Shown: positions 27,774 through 38,127, counted from the first letter of the stretch. The stretch is 64,000 nt of DNA from Pseudomonas orientalis (GCF_002934065.1 NZ_CP018049.1:3842501-3906500), one strand, 5' to 3'. Made by a program: numbers and translations. Notes: generated from the sequence alone by a model not told the origin.

Positions 27774-29695
27774 TACTCCGAATCTGGGCGACCACGCCGG
27801 GAAACCGCTTGCGCGAGGAACTCAGCGAACTGGGCGACGGGCATCGAGCCCAGGTCAGCACCTTCACGAGTACGCACAGCGACAGTCTGCATCTCGACTT
27901 CCCGATCTCCGATAACCAAAAGATAGGGAACCTTGAGCAAAGTATGCTCACGGATTTTAAAGCCGATCTTTTCATTTCTCAAGTCGGACTTGGCACGAAA
28001 TCCGCTTTCGTTGAGGGTTTTTTCAACTTCAGCGGCAAAATCTGCCTGTTTATCAGTGATATTCATGATCACTGCCTGGGTCGGAGCCAACCACGCCGGG
28101 AACGCGCCCTCGTAGTGCTCGATCAGGATCCCCACAAACCTTTCAAACGAGCCGAGGATCGCCCGGTGCAGCATAACCGGGTGTTTACGGCTGTTGTCTT
28201 CGGAGACGTATTCGGCTCCCAGACGGATCGGCAGGTTAAAATCGAGCTGCAGGGTACCACACTGCCAGACACGGCCAAGGCAATCTTTCAGCGAGAACTC
28301 GATCTTGGGACCGTAGAACGCGCCCTCGCCCGGCTGCAGGTCGTACGCAAGGCCCGCGCTGTCGAGTGCTGCGGCCAGTGCAGCTTCGGCGCGATCCCAG
28401 AGTTCGTCGGAGCCGACGCGTTTTTCCGGACGAGTGGACAGCTTCATCTCGACTTCGGTAAAGCCGAAATCGCGGTAAACGTCCATGGTCAGCTTGATGA
28501 ACGCGGCCGATTCAGCCTGCATCTGCTCTTCGGTGCAGAAGATATGGGCGTCGTCCTGGGTAAAGCCGCGCACACGCATGATGCCGTGCAGCGCACCCGA
28601 TGGCTCGTTGCGGTGGCAGGCACCGAACTCGGCCAGGCGCATCGGCAACTCGCGGTAGCTCTTCAGGCCTTGATTGAACACCTGCACGTGGCAAGGGCAG
28701 TTCATCGGCTTGATGGCGTAGTCGCGGTTTTCCGACTGGGTAGTGAACATGTTGTCGGCGTAGTTGGCCCAGTGCCCGGATTTCTCCCACAGGCTGCGAT
28801 CGACGACCTGCGGGGTTTTGATCTCGAGGTAACCATTTTCACGCTGAACCTTGCGCATGTACTGCTCAAGCACCTGATACAGGGTCCAGCCGTTCGGATG
28901 CCAGAACACCATGCCCGGCGCTTCTTCCTGGAGATGGAACAGGTTCAGGCGCTTGCCGATCTTGCGGTGATCGCGCTTTTCGGCTTCCTCGATGCGCTGG
29001 ATATACGCGGCCAGCTGTTTCTTGTCGGCCCAGGCGGTGCCGTAGATGCGTTGCAGTTGCTCGTTCTTCGCGTCACCGCGCCAGTAGGCGCCGGACAACT
29101 TGGTCAGCTTGAACGACTTGAGAAAGCGCGTGTTCGGCACGTGCGGGCCACGGCACATGTCCACGTATTCTTCGTGGTAGTACAGACCCATGGCCTGCTC
29201 GTCCGGCATGTCTTCCACCAGGCGCAGCTTGTAGTCTTCACCACGGGCGGTAAACACGTCGATCACTTCGGCGCGCGGGGTGACCTTCTTGATCACGTCG
29301 TAATCTTTTTCGATCAGCGCGTGCATGCGCTGCTCGATGGCCGCCAGGTCGTCCGGAGTGAAAGGACGCTCGTAGGCGATGTCGTAATAGAAGCCTTCTT
29401 CGATTACCGGGCCGATCACCATCCTGGCGGTTGGGTACAGCTGCTTAACCGCATGGCCGATCAGGTGCGCGCAAGAGTGGCGAATAATCTCGAGCCCCTC
29501 TTGATCCTTGGGCGTGATGATCTGCAGGCTGGCGTCGGAGGTGATCAGGTCACTGGCATCGACCAGCTTGCCGTCAACCTTGCCGGCCACGGTGGCCTTG
29601 GCAAGGCCGGCACCAATAGATGCGGCGACCTCGGCTACGGAAACCGGATGATCGAATGAACGTTGACTGCCGTCGGGTAGAGTAATAGTTGGCAT
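27773..29695 (-). CDS. thrS: Threonyl-tRNA synthetase
   Basis: 640 residues from ATG 29695, preceded by the strong site AGGAGAGGAGG; the open frame extends 11 codons further upstream but without support. An N-terminal TGS domain ([13 protein letters not shown]), an editing domain ([16 protein letters not shown]), the class II core with zinc ligands ([10 protein letters not shown], then [19 protein letters not shown]) and the anticodon domain are present in order. It charges tRNA-Thr. It leads the thrS-infC-rpmI-rplT cluster, and its stop codon overlaps the infC start. Confidence 0.98.
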   Translation of the reverse strand: MPTITLPDGSQRSFDHPVSVAEVAASIGAGLAKATVAGKVDGKLVDASDLITSDASLQIITPKDQEGLEIIRHSCAHLIGHAVKQLYPTARMVIGPVIEEGFYYDIAYERPFTPDDLAAIEQRMHALIEKDYDVIKKVTPRAEVIDVFTARGEDYKLRLVEDMPDEQAMGLYYHEEYVDMCRGPHVPNTRFLKSFKLTKLSGAYWRGDAKNEQLQRIYGTAWADKKQLAAYIQRIEEAEKRDHRKIGKRLNLFHLQEEAPGMVFWHPNGWTLYQVLEQYMRKVQRENGYLEIKTPQVVDRSLWEKSGHWANYADNMFTTQSENRDYAIKPMNCPCHVQVFNQGLKSYRELPMRLAEFGACHRNEPSGALHGIMRVRGFTQDDAHIFCTEEQMQAESAAFIKLTMDVYRDFGFTEVEMKLSTRPEKRVGSDELWDRAEAALAAALDSAGLAYDLQPGEGAFYGPKIEFSLKDCLGRVWQCGTLQLDFNLPIRLGAEYVSEDNSRKHPVMLHRAILGSFERFVGILIEHYEGAFPAWLAPTQAVIMNITDKQADFAAEVEKTLNESGFRAKSDLRNEKIGFKIREHTLLKVPYLLVIGDREVEMQTVAVRTREGADLGSMPVAQFAEFLAQAVSRRGRPDSE

Positions 29696-30061
29696 GGCGC
29701 CTCCTCTCCTAGTGGTGACCCCTACCAAAGGTCACGTGGGTTGGGATGAGCCAGTACAAGATCCAACACCAGGCCGTTCAATGCTGAACGCCTGCCTTAC
29801 AGCGGCAGGAGCCTTTCGGCCAACCGATAATCGAACCAGAGTGACTGGAGTGAACAAAAAAGAGCCCTGGCAAGGCGGCAAATGGCACGCCTGGAAAAAG
29901 CCAAGCCCACGATGCTAGCACAGATGAACGGTCATCGCGCCGCCACGACCGGGGTAAAGGCAAATTCCATGCTTTAGGGCCGCAAAAGTGAACTTGAGCT
30001 GTACGTCACGCCTCAAACACCCCGAGAATCGCCGTTCGTCCTCGCCCCAAAGGAGCATCCC
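29696..30061. other. Intergenic region: divergent leaders of thrS and a small exported protein
   Basis: 366 bases with no convincing gene. The left part must hold the thrS promoter and leader. Minus-strand frames here have no ribosome sites and overlap nothing conserved. An A-rich run near 29854-29860 and several short inverted repeats (for example GCCGTTCAATGCTGAACGCC near 29772) are visible. In enterobacteria ThrS represses its own translation through tRNA-like leader hairpins; I could not show such a fold here. Confidence 0.4.
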
Positions 30062-30376
30062 ATGATGCGTTTTACCTCGACCCTCGCCCTCGCCGCTTCC
30101 CTGGCATTCCTTTCGCTCGGCGCGCAAGCCGCGGCGCCATCGAACTGGCCAGACGGCGCCCGTGACGCGTTCGTCAAAGACTGCAGCGCTGCGGCCAGCC
30201 AGAACGTGGACGCCAAAACCGCCAAAGATCATTGCGAATGTGGCGCCAACAAGATCAACGCCGAATTGAGCACTGCGGAAATCAAAGAGCTGATGACCAA
30301 CCAGAACGCCAGCCCGGAGCTCAAGAACAAAGCAGTAGCGGCTATTTCGTCCTGCAAAGTCGTCAAGAAAAAGTAA
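30062..30376 (+). CDS. Small exported Cys-containing protein, unknown function
   Basis: 104 residues with AAAGGAG before the tandem ATG ATG start. A signal peptide (RFTSTLALAASLAFLSLG, cleaved after AQA) is followed by a helical mature part of about 80 residues with four Cys (KDCSAAAS, DHCECGAN, AISSCKVV) that could form two disulfides in the periplasm. The pattern resembles small periplasmic four-Cys helical proteins widespread in pseudomonads, but I do not recognise the family. It ends with a basic KVVKKK tail. It is monocistronic. Confidence 0.8.
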   Translation: MMRFTSTLALAASLAFLSLGAQAAAPSNWPDGARDAFVKDCSAAASQNVDAKTAKDHCECGANKINAELSTAEIKELMTNQNASPELKNKAVAAISSCKVVKKK

Positions 30377-30665
30377 GAACGGCCGCTGACCAAGCGTCTT
30401 TTTTGCCAAAAAAACTGCCTAAAAACTGCTATTTCTCACAAATTACGTAGCTTTTACGGCTTTTTTTAATAGCTGATATTTCGCCGCAAAGCCCCGTAGG
30501 CCGGGGCTCTCAGCCAGAATCTGGATTGAACGCAACGCGATTGATTAGCAAACAATGCCTTGGGGGGGCTCCCAAGTCGAACATTTCGACTATGATAGCC
30601 CTGTGTGCCCAGTTGGCCTGAGCAGCACAGCACTACTGAAAATATATGTTTCTTGGAGATACACC

Positions 30666-30878
30666 ATGTCTAATCGCCAAACCGGCACCGTTAAATGGTT
30701 CAACGATGAAAAAGGCTTCGGCTTCATCACTCCTCAAGGTGGCGGTGACGACCTGTTCGTACACTTCAAAGCTATCGAAAGCGACGGTTTCAAAAGCCTG
30801 AAAGAAGGCCAAACCGTTTCCTTCGTGGCTGAGAAAGGCCAAAAGGGTATGCAAGCAGCACAGGTTCGCGCCGAGTAA
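30666..30878 (+). CDS. Cold-shock protein (CspA/CapB family)
   Basis: 70 residues from ATG 30666, preceded by TTGGAGA. The RNA-binding motifs are complete: RNP1 KGFGFITPQ and RNP2 [10 protein letters not shown], starting from the conserved [12 protein letters not shown]. The protein melts RNA secondary structure and acts as an RNA chaperone, at low temperature or constitutively depending on the paralogue. The long leader and the A/T-rich promoter area (30440-30660) fit post-transcriptional control. A strong terminator follows at once. Confidence 0.97.
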   Translation: MSNRQTGTVKWFNDEKGFGFITPQGGGDDLFVHFKAIESDGFKSLKEGQTVSFVAEKGQKGMQAAQVRAE

Positions 30879-30892
30879 TTCTCCGCTGAGCT

Positions 30893-30924
30893 AAAAAAAC
30901 CCCGTCCATGTGACGGGGTTTTTT
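30893..30924 (+). terminator. Rho-independent terminator of the cold-shock gene
   Basis: Stem AACCCCGTC/GACGGGGTT with loop CATGT and a T tract of six; an A tract on the other side makes it work for minus-strand transcription too, where the I78-type lipoprotein gene ends 27 bases away. Confidence 0.92.
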
Positions 30925-30950
30925 ATGGGCACTGCAAAAGCCGCAGGCTA

Positions 30951-31271
30951 TCAGCCGCAATTGACCCGTGTGATCACCAGATTATCGTCGGCATTCAGGT
31001 TCAAGCGGTCGGAGCGATACTCCAGCGTGATCATGTCGTTGGGCTTGAGGATACGTGCATTTTGTGCACCGGCACGGGTACGCGCCTGCTCCAGTAGTTG
31101 AGGCGAGGCTTTCTGGCCGATTGTGTACTCGGCGGCCTTCGACTCACAGCGACTATGACCGGCATCGGTCACGCTGGCATCTTTGCCTGGCTCAGAGGCA
31201 CCCGGGGTGCTGCAACCCGCCAATGCGAGCGCCGCCAACAAAGTACCGAATGATGCGAGCTTCCAAGGCAT
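30951..31271 (-). CDS. I78-family peptidase-inhibitor lipoprotein
   Basis: 106 residues. The lipobox LALAGC (Cys 20) predicts a lipid-anchored protein. The C-terminal half has the inhibitor I78 pattern: IGQKASPQLLEQARTRAGAQNARIL-type helix, PNDMITLEYRSDRLNL and a final strand NLVITRVNCG. Family members inhibit serine proteases through a reactive loop at the end of the domain. It could shield the envelope against its own or foreign proteases; the target is unknown. Two further Cys may form a disulfide. Confidence 0.85.
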   Translation of the reverse strand: MPWKLASFGTLLAALALAGCSTPGASEPGKDASVTDAGHSRCESKAAEYTIGQKASPQLLEQARTRAGAQNARILKPNDMITLEYRSDRLNLNADDNLVITRVNCG

Positions 31272-31416
31272 GAAGCCTCCTATGATAAAAAAGTGAACAG
31301 AGATCGTGCGACAGCGATTGAACCGATTGGTTTCAAGACGTTAACGCCTCACAGGCAAGTCTGCCTGAGACACATCTGGCAAGCGTCCGCTCAATCGTGA
31401 CTAGATATGAAAATCC

Positions 31417-31743
31417 TCAGTAGATATCAATGTAGTCGGACGACGGCCTTGGCCAGTTCTGCTTGAGTGCGTTGAAAATCTGCGTTACCCAGACCTCGTC
31501 ACTGGCAGCCACATTTCCCACATACCCGGATCCCTTTGCCCAAGTCTCCAAGCGAAACAGCAGCCCTTCGATATCTACACCGCCCACAACCTTTCCTGAA
31601 GAGATATAGGCGACACCGGCCTTGGTGACCCGCAGCTGGGTATGTTCATCGTCACTGGCACTGGCAATCAGTTGGCGCACAGCTGCCAGCGTCAGGCTCT
31701 CAGGCTTATTCAAATCGATCTGCACGCGGTATGTCCCGGCCAA
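31417..31743 (-). CDS. Conserved hypothetical protein
   Basis: 108 residues from TTG 31743. The start is unsure: no ribosome site is close to TTG, and a GGAAGGGG motif lies about 30 bases upstream, so initiation may be at an upstream non-ATG codon. The sequence (VQIDLNKPESLTLAAVRQLIASA, then RVTKAGVAYIS and LETWAKGSGYVG) is a small alpha/beta protein without signal or membrane segment. It looks like a pseudomonad-specific family of unknown role. No operon partner is evident. Confidence 0.7.
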   Translation of the reverse strand: MAGTYRVQIDLNKPESLTLAAVRQLIASASDDEHTQLRVTKAGVAYISSGKVVGGVDIEGLLFRLETWAKGSGYVGNVAASDEVWVTQIFNALKQNWPRPSSDYIDIY

Positions 31744-31881
31744 TAAACAGGCCGACAGTGTTGCACACCCCTTCCCTCATGCCTAAGTAGCAGTGCCAAA
31801 CCCCGCGCAAAATGCTTAACTGCGCCCGCTGCAGCCGCACGCCAGCGCATTGCCCAGTACTTACAGCCCGCGAGACTCCCC

Positions 31882-32088
31882 ATGACCACCGTAACGCTCC
31901 AAGCCGATATCAAAGCCAAATGGCCCCAGGGGCAAAGCTTCTACAGCCCCGGTAGTGCGGAGGAGTTGGCGATCATTGGTATCGACCTGCTGGTCAAGGA
32001 GCTCGGCACCCAGGGCGCTCACGCCTTCATCGGCCAGGTATTCGAGAAATACCCGGCCGACCACATGGGCGCACAAGAACGCGAATGA
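31882..32088 (+). CDS. Conserved hypothetical protein, 68 residues
   Basis: ATG 31882 opens a short acidic-to-neutral protein: MTTVTLQADIKAKWPQGQSF, then GIDLLVKELGTQGAHAFIGQVFEKYPADH. No domain was recognised. It reads like a folded small alpha/beta protein seen in pseudomonads, and it ends 31 bases before the convergent nucleoside hydrolase gene. Its function is unknown. Confidence 0.65.
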   Translation: MTTVTLQADIKAKWPQGQSFYSPGSAEELAIIGIDLLVKELGTQGAHAFIGQVFEKYPADHMGAQERE

Positions 32089-32119
32089 GGCGGCCGGCGA
32101 ACGCCGACCGCCAAGCGGT

Positions 32120-33148
32120 TTACTGCAAGCGCGCCAGGCGCTCGGTCAGCAGATCGAAGAAGCCCTGGGCATCGCCGTTCTCGACCCAGAACGCGTTCTT
32201 GTCCTGCTTCAGGCCGTCGTACCAATCGACAATGGTCTGGCCGAAGGTCGGACCTTCGCGGCTGTCGACAACCACGTTGACCTGGCGACCACTGAACAGC
32301 GATGGCTTGAGCAGGTAGGCGACCACCGTGGCGTCATGCACAGGGCCACCAGGAATGCCGTAGTGTTCCATATCGCCCTTGACGTACTCGTTCAGGATAT
32401 TGCTGACGACCTTGCTCGCGTTGTTGTTCAGGTCTGCGATCTTCTTCAGACGCGCCTCGCTGGTCAGCACCTTGTGAGTGACGTCCAACGGCAAGTAGGT
32501 CAACTTCACGCCACTTTTAAGCACAATTTCTGCAGCCACCGGGTCGGCGAACAGGTTGAACTCGGCCACTGGCGTGATATTGCCACCATTGAAGTGCGCA
32601 CCGCCCATCACCACCACTTCCTTGATGCCCTGGGTGATTTCCGGTGCCTGGGTCAATGCCAGGGCCAGGTTGGTCTGCGGGCCGAGCATGGCGATGGTGA
32701 TGCTGTGGGGTTTGGCGCTCGTCAGGGTCTTGATCAGGTAATCCACGGCATTGCCTTCAGCCAGACCTTGTTTCGGCTCGTGCACGGTGACGCCGGAGAT
32801 ACCTTCCTTGCCATGGATATTCTCGGCATAGATCGGCTTGCGCAGCAGCGGCGCTGGAGCACCCGCATAAACCGGGATGTCCTCGCGTCCTGCCCACTCG
32901 CGCGCCAGGCGAGCGTTGCGGGAGGTTTTGTCCAGGCGCACGTTGCCGGCCACTGTCGTCAGTGCGCGAATGTTCAGTTCTTCCGGGGAAGCCATGGCGA
33001 ACAGCAAAGCAACCACATCGTCGGCACCGGGATCGGTATCGATGATCAGGTCGATTTTTTCCGCCGCCTGGGCGCTTGCAGCTGTAAGCGCGGACAAAAG
33101 CAGAACACTCCGGAACAGGTTTTTCAGGGAGGGAAGACCACGTTGCAT
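32120..33148 (-). CDS. Periplasmic nucleoside hydrolase, last gene of the ribose operon
   Basis: 342 residues from ATG 33148 (AAGGAGT seven bases upstream). A signal peptide (ending TAASAQAAEK) precedes the inosine-uridine-preferring hydrolase domain: DTDPGADDVVALLF (the calcium-binding Asp cluster), VVMGGAHFNGGNITPVAEFN and HDATVVAYL. These enzymes split ribonucleosides to base and ribose. An exported form at the end of an rbs operon suggests that external nucleosides are cleaved in the periplasm and the ribose then captured by RbsB. That route is inferred from gene order; most bacterial nucleoside hydrolases are cytoplasmic. Confidence 0.92.
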   Translation of the reverse strand: MQRGLPSLKNLFRSVLLLSALTAASAQAAEKIDLIIDTDPGADDVVALLFAMASPEELNIRALTTVAGNVRLDKTSRNARLAREWAGREDIPVYAGAPAPLLRKPIYAENIHGKEGISGVTVHEPKQGLAEGNAVDYLIKTLTSAKPHSITIAMLGPQTNLALALTQAPEITQGIKEVVVMGGAHFNGGNITPVAEFNLFADPVAAEIVLKSGVKLTYLPLDVTHKVLTSEARLKKIADLNNNASKVVSNILNEYVKGDMEHYGIPGGPVHDATVVAYLLKPSLFSGRQVNVVVDSREGPTFGQTIVDWYDGLKQDKNAFWVENGDAQGFFDLLTERLARLQ

Positions 33149-33174
33149 AAAACACTCCTTGTCGTAGGGTGACT

Positions 33175-33579
33175 CTAGAAGGTTACGCCGGATACCAGCG
33201 CAATGTTGCAGTAAGGCTGACATTCGCCGGTGCGCACGACCGCGCGCGCCCTGCCGCTCAATTGCTTGAACGCGTCATGACTGAGCAGGCGTCGCTCGCC
33301 CAGCGCAGCCTGCTCTGCCAGCACGTTGAGCTCGACCAGCGCGGGAGGCTGCTTGAGCAGGATTTCTTCAGCCAGCACATGGCTTTCCACCTGCATTTCG
33401 CTGAGCACGACGCGCAGGGTGCTGATGAAATCCGGAATACCCTGGGTCAGCGCCAGGTCGATCAATTCGACGCCGGGAGGCACCGGCAGACCGGCATCGC
33501 CGATGACCAGAATGTCGCCGTGCCCCAATGACGCGATCACGCGGGACAGGGCGATATTGAGCAGAGGTGTCTTTTTCAT
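33175..33579 (-). CDS. rbsD: D-ribose pyranase
   Basis: 134 residues. The motif [20 protein letters not shown] near the N-terminus carries the catalytic His, and the C-terminus has the IRTGE-like [15 protein letters not shown] segment of the family. RbsD interconverts beta-pyranose and beta-furanose ribose so that RbsK can act. Its ATG overlaps the rbsK stop by four bases. Confidence 0.96.
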   Translation of the reverse strand: MKKTPLLNIALSRVIASLGHGDILVIGDAGLPVPPGVELIDLALTQGIPDFISTLRVVLSEMQVESHVLAEEILLKQPPALVELNVLAEQAALGERRLLSHDAFKQLSGRARAVVRTGECQPYCNIALVSGVTF

Positions 33580-34493
33580 GAGGGCACAAAACCTTGTACG
33601 TCGTGCAGCGTAGGAATGGAAGGCTGGGCGCCGGCACGGGTCACCGACAACGCTGCAGCAACCTGGCCAAAACGGATGGCCTCGGCTTCACTCGTGCCGG
33701 CAGCCAGTGCGGCGGCAAAGCCACCTACGAAGGTATCGCCGGCAGCGGTGGTGTCCACTGCCCGCACCTTGGGTGCGACCAGGTGCTCGAAGCTGTTGCC
33801 GTCAGCAAACAGTGCGCCCTGAGCGCCAAGGGTGATGATGACTTTACCGGCGCCGGCCTTGATCAACGCTGTCGCGGCGAGCTTGGCGCTGTCGAGCGAA
33901 TCGACCGCAACACCGCTCAAGGCACTGGCTTCACTTTCGTTGGGAATCAGGTAGTCGATCGAGGCATACCACTCGGCCGGCAAGGGCCCACTGGCCGGCG
34001 CCGGGTTGAGGATCACCGTCTTGCCCAACTCGCGGCCGCGCTTGAGCGCATGCCCAACGGTGTCCATCGGCACTTCAAGCTGGCAAATGATCACGTCGGC
34101 AGCCTGCAACACCGCATCGCAGGCCGTCAACGACTGGGGCGTCAACTGACCGTTACTGCCCGCCACAATCACAATCGCGTTCTGGCTGCTGTCATCCACC
34201 ACGATCAGCGCGACCCCACTGGAGCCGTCCACGGTGCTGACGGCCTGACAGTCGATGCCTTCGACCAACAGCGCATCGCGCAATTGGCCGCCATAGGCAT
34301 CGCTGCCGACACACCCGATCATGGCCACATCCGCCCCCAGGCGCGCCAGGGCGACGGCCTGATTGGCGCCCTTGCCACCGGGGACGGTGGAAAACGTCTG
34401 GCCGATCAGCGTTTCACCGGCTCGCGGCAAGCGACTGGCGCGGGTGACCAGATCCATGTTCAAGCTGCCTACTACCACTACGTTCGCTGGCAT
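33576..34493 (-). CDS. rbsK: Ribokinase
   Basis: 305 residues of the PfkB family: N-terminal [39 protein letters not shown], and the anion-hole/catalytic motif [17 protein letters not shown] with the general-base Asp. It phosphorylates ribose at C5. It follows rbsR by 23 bases in the operon. Confidence 0.97.
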   Translation of the reverse strand: MPANVVVVGSLNMDLVTRASRLPRAGETLIGQTFSTVPGGKGANQAVALARLGADVAMIGCVGSDAYGGQLRDALLVEGIDCQAVSTVDGSSGVALIVVDDSSQNAIVIVAGSNGQLTPQSLTACDAVLQAADVIICQLEVPMDTVGHALKRGRELGKTVILNPAPASGPLPAEWYASIDYLIPNESEASALSGVAVDSLDSAKLAATALIKAGAGKVIITLGAQGALFADGNSFEHLVAPKVRAVDTTAAGDTFVGGFAAALAAGTSEAEAIRFGQVAAALSVTRAGAQPSIPTLHDVQGFVPS

Positions 34494-34516
34494 ACATCAG
34501 TACTCATCAATTCGGT

Positions 34517-35539
34517 TCAGCGGTATTGGGCAAACACACCCGCCAACGGCGCCGTCGACTCACGCAAGACAATGCTTGGTGTCACGATGCGTTGATCGAC
34601 CGGCAGTTGGGGTGTCGCTATACGTCGCAGTAATAATTCGGCCGCTGTCTCACCCAGCTGTACGATCGACTGCCCGACCGTGGTCAACGCAGGATAGACA
34701 TAGCGGCCCATTTGAATGTCATCGAAACCTATCACCGACAGCTCGCCCGGCACGCGAATATTGCGCTCTGCAGCAGCGCGAAGCACGCCAAAACCGATCA
34801 TGTCGTTGCAGGCAAAAATCGCACTGGGCGGTTGCTGCGTAAGCAATTGCACGGCGGCGGCATAACCGCCGGTGCTGGTGAAATCACTTTCGCGGATGCG
34901 CTCGGCGACCGTTTCAACGCCCGCCTCGCGCAGCGCACGCCGATAGCCTGCCAGGCGCATTTGCGCCACGCGCGTATGGGCGGGGCCGGCGATGCAGGCA
35001 ATGTCACGGTGACCCAATTCAAGCAAGTGCCGGGTCGCCAGGTAAGCACCCTCTTCATGATCGATGCGCACCAGGTCGACATCGATACCGTCCAGCGCCC
35101 GGTCGACGATCACCATGGGCGTGCGCACCGCGCTCAAGCCAGCGGCAAGGCCGCTGTCATCGCCGCCCACCGAGGTCACGATCAAGCCGTCGACGCGTTT
35201 CTCAAGCAACACGCGCAAATAGCTGCGCTGCTTTTCGGCGTTGTCGTCGGAGTTGCAGAGGATCACGCAATAGCCATTGCGCTCGCAGTAATCCTCAATG
35301 CCCCGGGCCAGTTCCGCGAAATACGGGTTGAGGCTGTTGGGCACCAGCAGCCCGATCGTTGCCGTGGTCTTGGCCTTGAGCGAGCGCGCTACTGCGCTGG
35401 GCACATAGTCCAACTGCTTGATCGCCGCCTCGACCTTGACGCGCACCGGTTCGCTGACCGGGCGCGTCTTGTTCACTACATGGGACACCGTGGTGTAGGA
35501 AATGCCCGCCAGCGCCGCCACATCCTTGATCGTTGCCAT
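34517..35539 (-). CDS. rbsR: LacI-family ribose operon repressor
   Basis: 340 residues. The N-terminal helix-turn-helix is ATIKDVAALAGISYTTVSHVVNKTRPV and the hinge contains the LacI-type AVARSLKAKTTATIGLLVP; the remainder is a periplasmic-binding-protein-like effector domain. By place and family it represses the rbs operon and is released by ribose or ribose phosphate. Its likely sites are the CGCAAACGTTTGCG palindrome and a degenerate second copy in front of rbsB. It is the fourth gene of the operon, so its level would follow operon expression. Confidence 0.95.
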   Translation of the reverse strand: MATIKDVAALAGISYTTVSHVVNKTRPVSEPVRVKVEAAIKQLDYVPSAVARSLKAKTTATIGLLVPNSLNPYFAELARGIEDYCERNGYCVILCNSDDNAEKQRSYLRVLLEKRVDGLIVTSVGGDDSGLAAGLSAVRTPMVIVDRALDGIDVDLVRIDHEEGAYLATRHLLELGHRDIACIAGPAHTRVAQMRLAGYRRALREAGVETVAERIRESDFTSTGGYAAAVQLLTQQPPSAIFACNDMIGFGVLRAAAERNIRVPGELSVIGFDDIQMGRYVYPALTTVGQSIVQLGETAAELLLRRIATPQLPVDQRIVTPSIVLRESTAPLAGVFAQYR

Positions 35540-35542
35540 GGC

Positions 35543-36520
35543 TCAGCCCCGCCGACTGGCGCGCTGGCTGCGGTAAGTATCAAGGACCACGGCGATCACG
35601 ATCACGGCACCGGTAATGATGCGTTTGGTGGGTTCTGTCGCGCCGATCTGCGCCAGGCCCGCCGCCAGTACCGAAATAATCAGCACACCAAAGAACGTGC
35701 TGATAACCGAGCCGCGCCCGCCCATCAGGCTGGTACCGCCGATCACCACGGCGGCAATCACTTGCAACTCCAGGCCTGAGCCGGCATTCGGGTCCGCCGC
35801 TTCCAGGCGCGAGATCTGGAACAGCGCGGCCACACCGGCGAGCAGGCCCATCAGGCTGAACACCAGGATCTTGTAGGGCTTGGGGTTGATGCCGGCCAGG
35901 CGCACCGCTTCTTCGTTGGTACCGATACCGATCAGGTAACGACCGAACACGGTGCGGGTCAGCACCAGCTGGGCGGCGATGATCACCAGCAGCGCAATGA
36001 TGAACGACGGCGAAATCCCGAACGCGATCGGATTGGACAGCCAGGCAAACGAGTCACCGATATAAGCGGTGCGCGAGCCGGTCATCTGGTAAGCCACGCC
36101 CCGGGCCATTTCCAGCACGCCGAGGGATACGATAAACGACGGAATGCGCCAGGCCACGGTGATGGAACCGGTAAGCGTGCCGGCCAATGCAGCGCAACCC
36201 ATGCCCAGCACGGCGGCCGGCAATACGCTCCAGCCCCAGCTGAGAATCGCCACGCTGACCGCCGAGGCCGCCAGCGCCAGTACCGAGCCTACCGAGAGGT
36301 CGATGCCGCCGATGATCAGGATGAAAGTCATGCCCACCGCCAACACCATCAGGTCCGGAATCTGGTTGGCCAGGGTGCTGAATGTGTCGTAGGACAGGAA
36401 GTGATCGCTGAGTACGGAAAACAGCGCAATCATCGCCAGCAACGCACCCGCCAGGCCCAGGTAGGTGCCCAGGCCGTAGAAGTTGCCGCCCGCTTTACCA
36501 GGGGAAGTGGTTGTTTTCAT
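35543..36520 (-). CDS. rbsC: Ribose ABC transporter permease
   Basis: 325 residues with about eight to ten membrane segments (for example LGLAGALLAMIALFSVLSDH and VLAVGMTFILIIGGIDLSVG). The EAA-like permease motif with GIDLSVGSVLALAAS and the glycine-rich GGTSLMGGRGSVISTFFG segment are typical of RbsC/AraH/XylH. It forms the membrane channel. It overlaps rbsA by four bases. Confidence 0.96.
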   Translation of the reverse strand: MKTTTSPGKAGGNFYGLGTYLGLAGALLAMIALFSVLSDHFLSYDTFSTLANQIPDLMVLAVGMTFILIIGGIDLSVGSVLALAASAVSVAILSWGWSVLPAAVLGMGCAALAGTLTGSITVAWRIPSFIVSLGVLEMARGVAYQMTGSRTAYIGDSFAWLSNPIAFGISPSFIIALLVIIAAQLVLTRTVFGRYLIGIGTNEEAVRLAGINPKPYKILVFSLMGLLAGVAALFQISRLEAADPNAGSGLELQVIAAVVIGGTSLMGGRGSVISTFFGVLIISVLAAGLAQIGATEPTKRIITGAVIVIAVVLDTYRSQRASRRG

Positions 36521-38070
36521 GGGGTATTCCTAGGCGCTGCCTCGTTGAGCAGCGCGTCACGTTTGTGATAGCCGGCAAAGGCGGCGGCAAGCAATTCGTC
36601 CTGGGTCCAGCGGTCGCGCTCGAATGTCTCGATCAGGCGTCCGGCGGACAACACGCCGATGCGGTCACAAATCAGCATCAGCTCGCGCAGATCGCTGGAG
36701 ACCACCACCAGCGCTTTGCCCTGGCGCGTCAACTCGCCGAGCAAGGCATAAATGTCGAACTTGGCGCCGACGTCGATGCCGCGCGTAGGCTCATCGAACA
36801 GCATCACCGAACAATCGCGCTCCAGCCAGCGGCCAATCACCACCTTTTGCTGGTTACCGCCCGACAGCTCGGACACCAATTGCGCCGGGCTGGAACTGCG
36901 GATGCGCATGGCGTCGATCTGGCGCTTGGCCAGGGCGGTTTCATCGCGCCTGTTAACCAGCCCGCCAGCGGAGATTTCCGGCATGTTGCCCAGGGCGATG
37001 TTGGCGCTGATGGACTGAGTCAGCAGCAGGCCTTCACCCTTGCGGTCTTCGGTGATCAGGGCAATGCCATGAGCGACCGCGTCGACCGGCGAGCGAATGC
37101 TGACCACATTGGCCTGCGGCCCCAGCGCCACTGTACCGCTGTCGGCCGGGTCGGCACCGAAAATCAGGCGTAGCAACTCGGTACGACCGGCGCCAATCAG
37201 GCCGGAAATACCGTAGATTTCGCCGACGCGCACCTGGAAAGATACGTCGCGGACCTTGTCCGAGCGCGTCAGGCCTTTCACTGTCAAGGCGGGTTTGCCG
37301 ATAGTGCGCGGCCCCAGATCGATGTGCTCGCCTAGCTCGCGCCCGACCATCAGGGTCACCAGTTGTTCACTGTTGTAATTGGCCATCGGCTCGACACAAA
37401 CCAGCTTGCCGTCGCGCAATACGGCAATGCGCTGGGCCACACGGGCCAACTCTTCAAGCCGATGGGAAATATAGATAATCGCCACGCCCCGGGCCTGCAG
37501 GCGGGTGATTTGCTCGAACAGCATCTCGACTTCACGGGCAGTGAGCATCGCGGTCGGTTCGTCGAGAATCAGTACATGGCAGTCACCAATCAGATTGCGG
37601 GCAATCTCGACCATTTGCTGATGACCGATGCCCAGGCTGCCCACCAGGGTGTCCGGGTCAATTGCATCCAGGCCAACCTGGGCCATGGCTTCGGTCGCGG
37701 CCGTGCGCAACTGTTTGCGGCTGATCCAGCCACCCCGGCTGGGCAGGTTATGCAGGAACAGGTTTTCAGCCACCGTCAGCGTCGGCAGCAGGTTGAGTTC
37801 CTGCATAACCATGCGCACACCCAGCGCTTCGGCCTGGGTGCGGCTGCCGGGTTGATAATTCTGACCATTGAACTGCATGTTGCCGGTGGTCGGTGTGACC
37901 AACCCGCCGATGATCTTCGATAAGGTACTTTTGCCTGCGCCGTTTTCACCGGTCAGCGCCAGCACTTCACCACGATTGAGCGTGAGCGTGACGTCGGAGA
38001 GAACCGGTTGGGCATAGGTCTTGCCGATGCCGCTGACCGAGAGGACAGCGTTCGGGGCGGAAGATGACAT
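36517..38070 (-). CDS. rbsA: Ribose ABC transporter ATP-binding protein (two cassettes)
   Basis: 517 residues with two nucleotide-binding domains. The first has Walker A GENGAGKSTLSKII, signature LGIGHQQMVEIAR and Walker B VLILDEPTAML. The second has a degenerate Walker A (GLIGAGRTELLRLIFG), signature LSGGNQQKVVIGRWL and Walker B MLFDEPTRGID, the asymmetric layout normal for RbsA. It powers ribose import with RbsC. Confidence 0.97.
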   Translation of the reverse strand: MSSSAPNAVLSVSGIGKTYAQPVLSDVTLTLNRGEVLALTGENGAGKSTLSKIIGGLVTPTTGNMQFNGQNYQPGSRTQAEALGVRMVMQELNLLPTLTVAENLFLHNLPSRGGWISRKQLRTAATEAMAQVGLDAIDPDTLVGSLGIGHQQMVEIARNLIGDCHVLILDEPTAMLTAREVEMLFEQITRLQARGVAIIYISHRLEELARVAQRIAVLRDGKLVCVEPMANYNSEQLVTLMVGRELGEHIDLGPRTIGKPALTVKGLTRSDKVRDVSFQVRVGEIYGISGLIGAGRTELLRLIFGADPADSGTVALGPQANVVSIRSPVDAVAHGIALITEDRKGEGLLLTQSISANIALGNMPEISAGGLVNRRDETALAKRQIDAMRIRSSSPAQLVSELSGGNQQKVVIGRWLERDCSVMLFDEPTRGIDVGAKFDIYALLGELTRQGKALVVVSSDLRELMLICDRIGVLSAGRLIETFERDRWTQDELLAAAFAGYHKRDALLNEAAPRNTP

Positions 38071-38127
38071 AGGAAAATCTCCAGGCGCCCGCTCAGGACG
38101 AGCGGGCGCTGTTGGCTACCGCCGCAA

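Noticed and set aside
27809..29659. Long plus-strand open frame opposite thrS
   Set aside because: It is a shadow of the conserved synthetase gene; composition is dominated by His, Val and Gln as expected for antisense frames.
29696..30061. T-box riboswitch in the thrS leader
   Set aside because: No T-box consensus and no terminator; pseudomonads are not known to use T-boxes for thrS.
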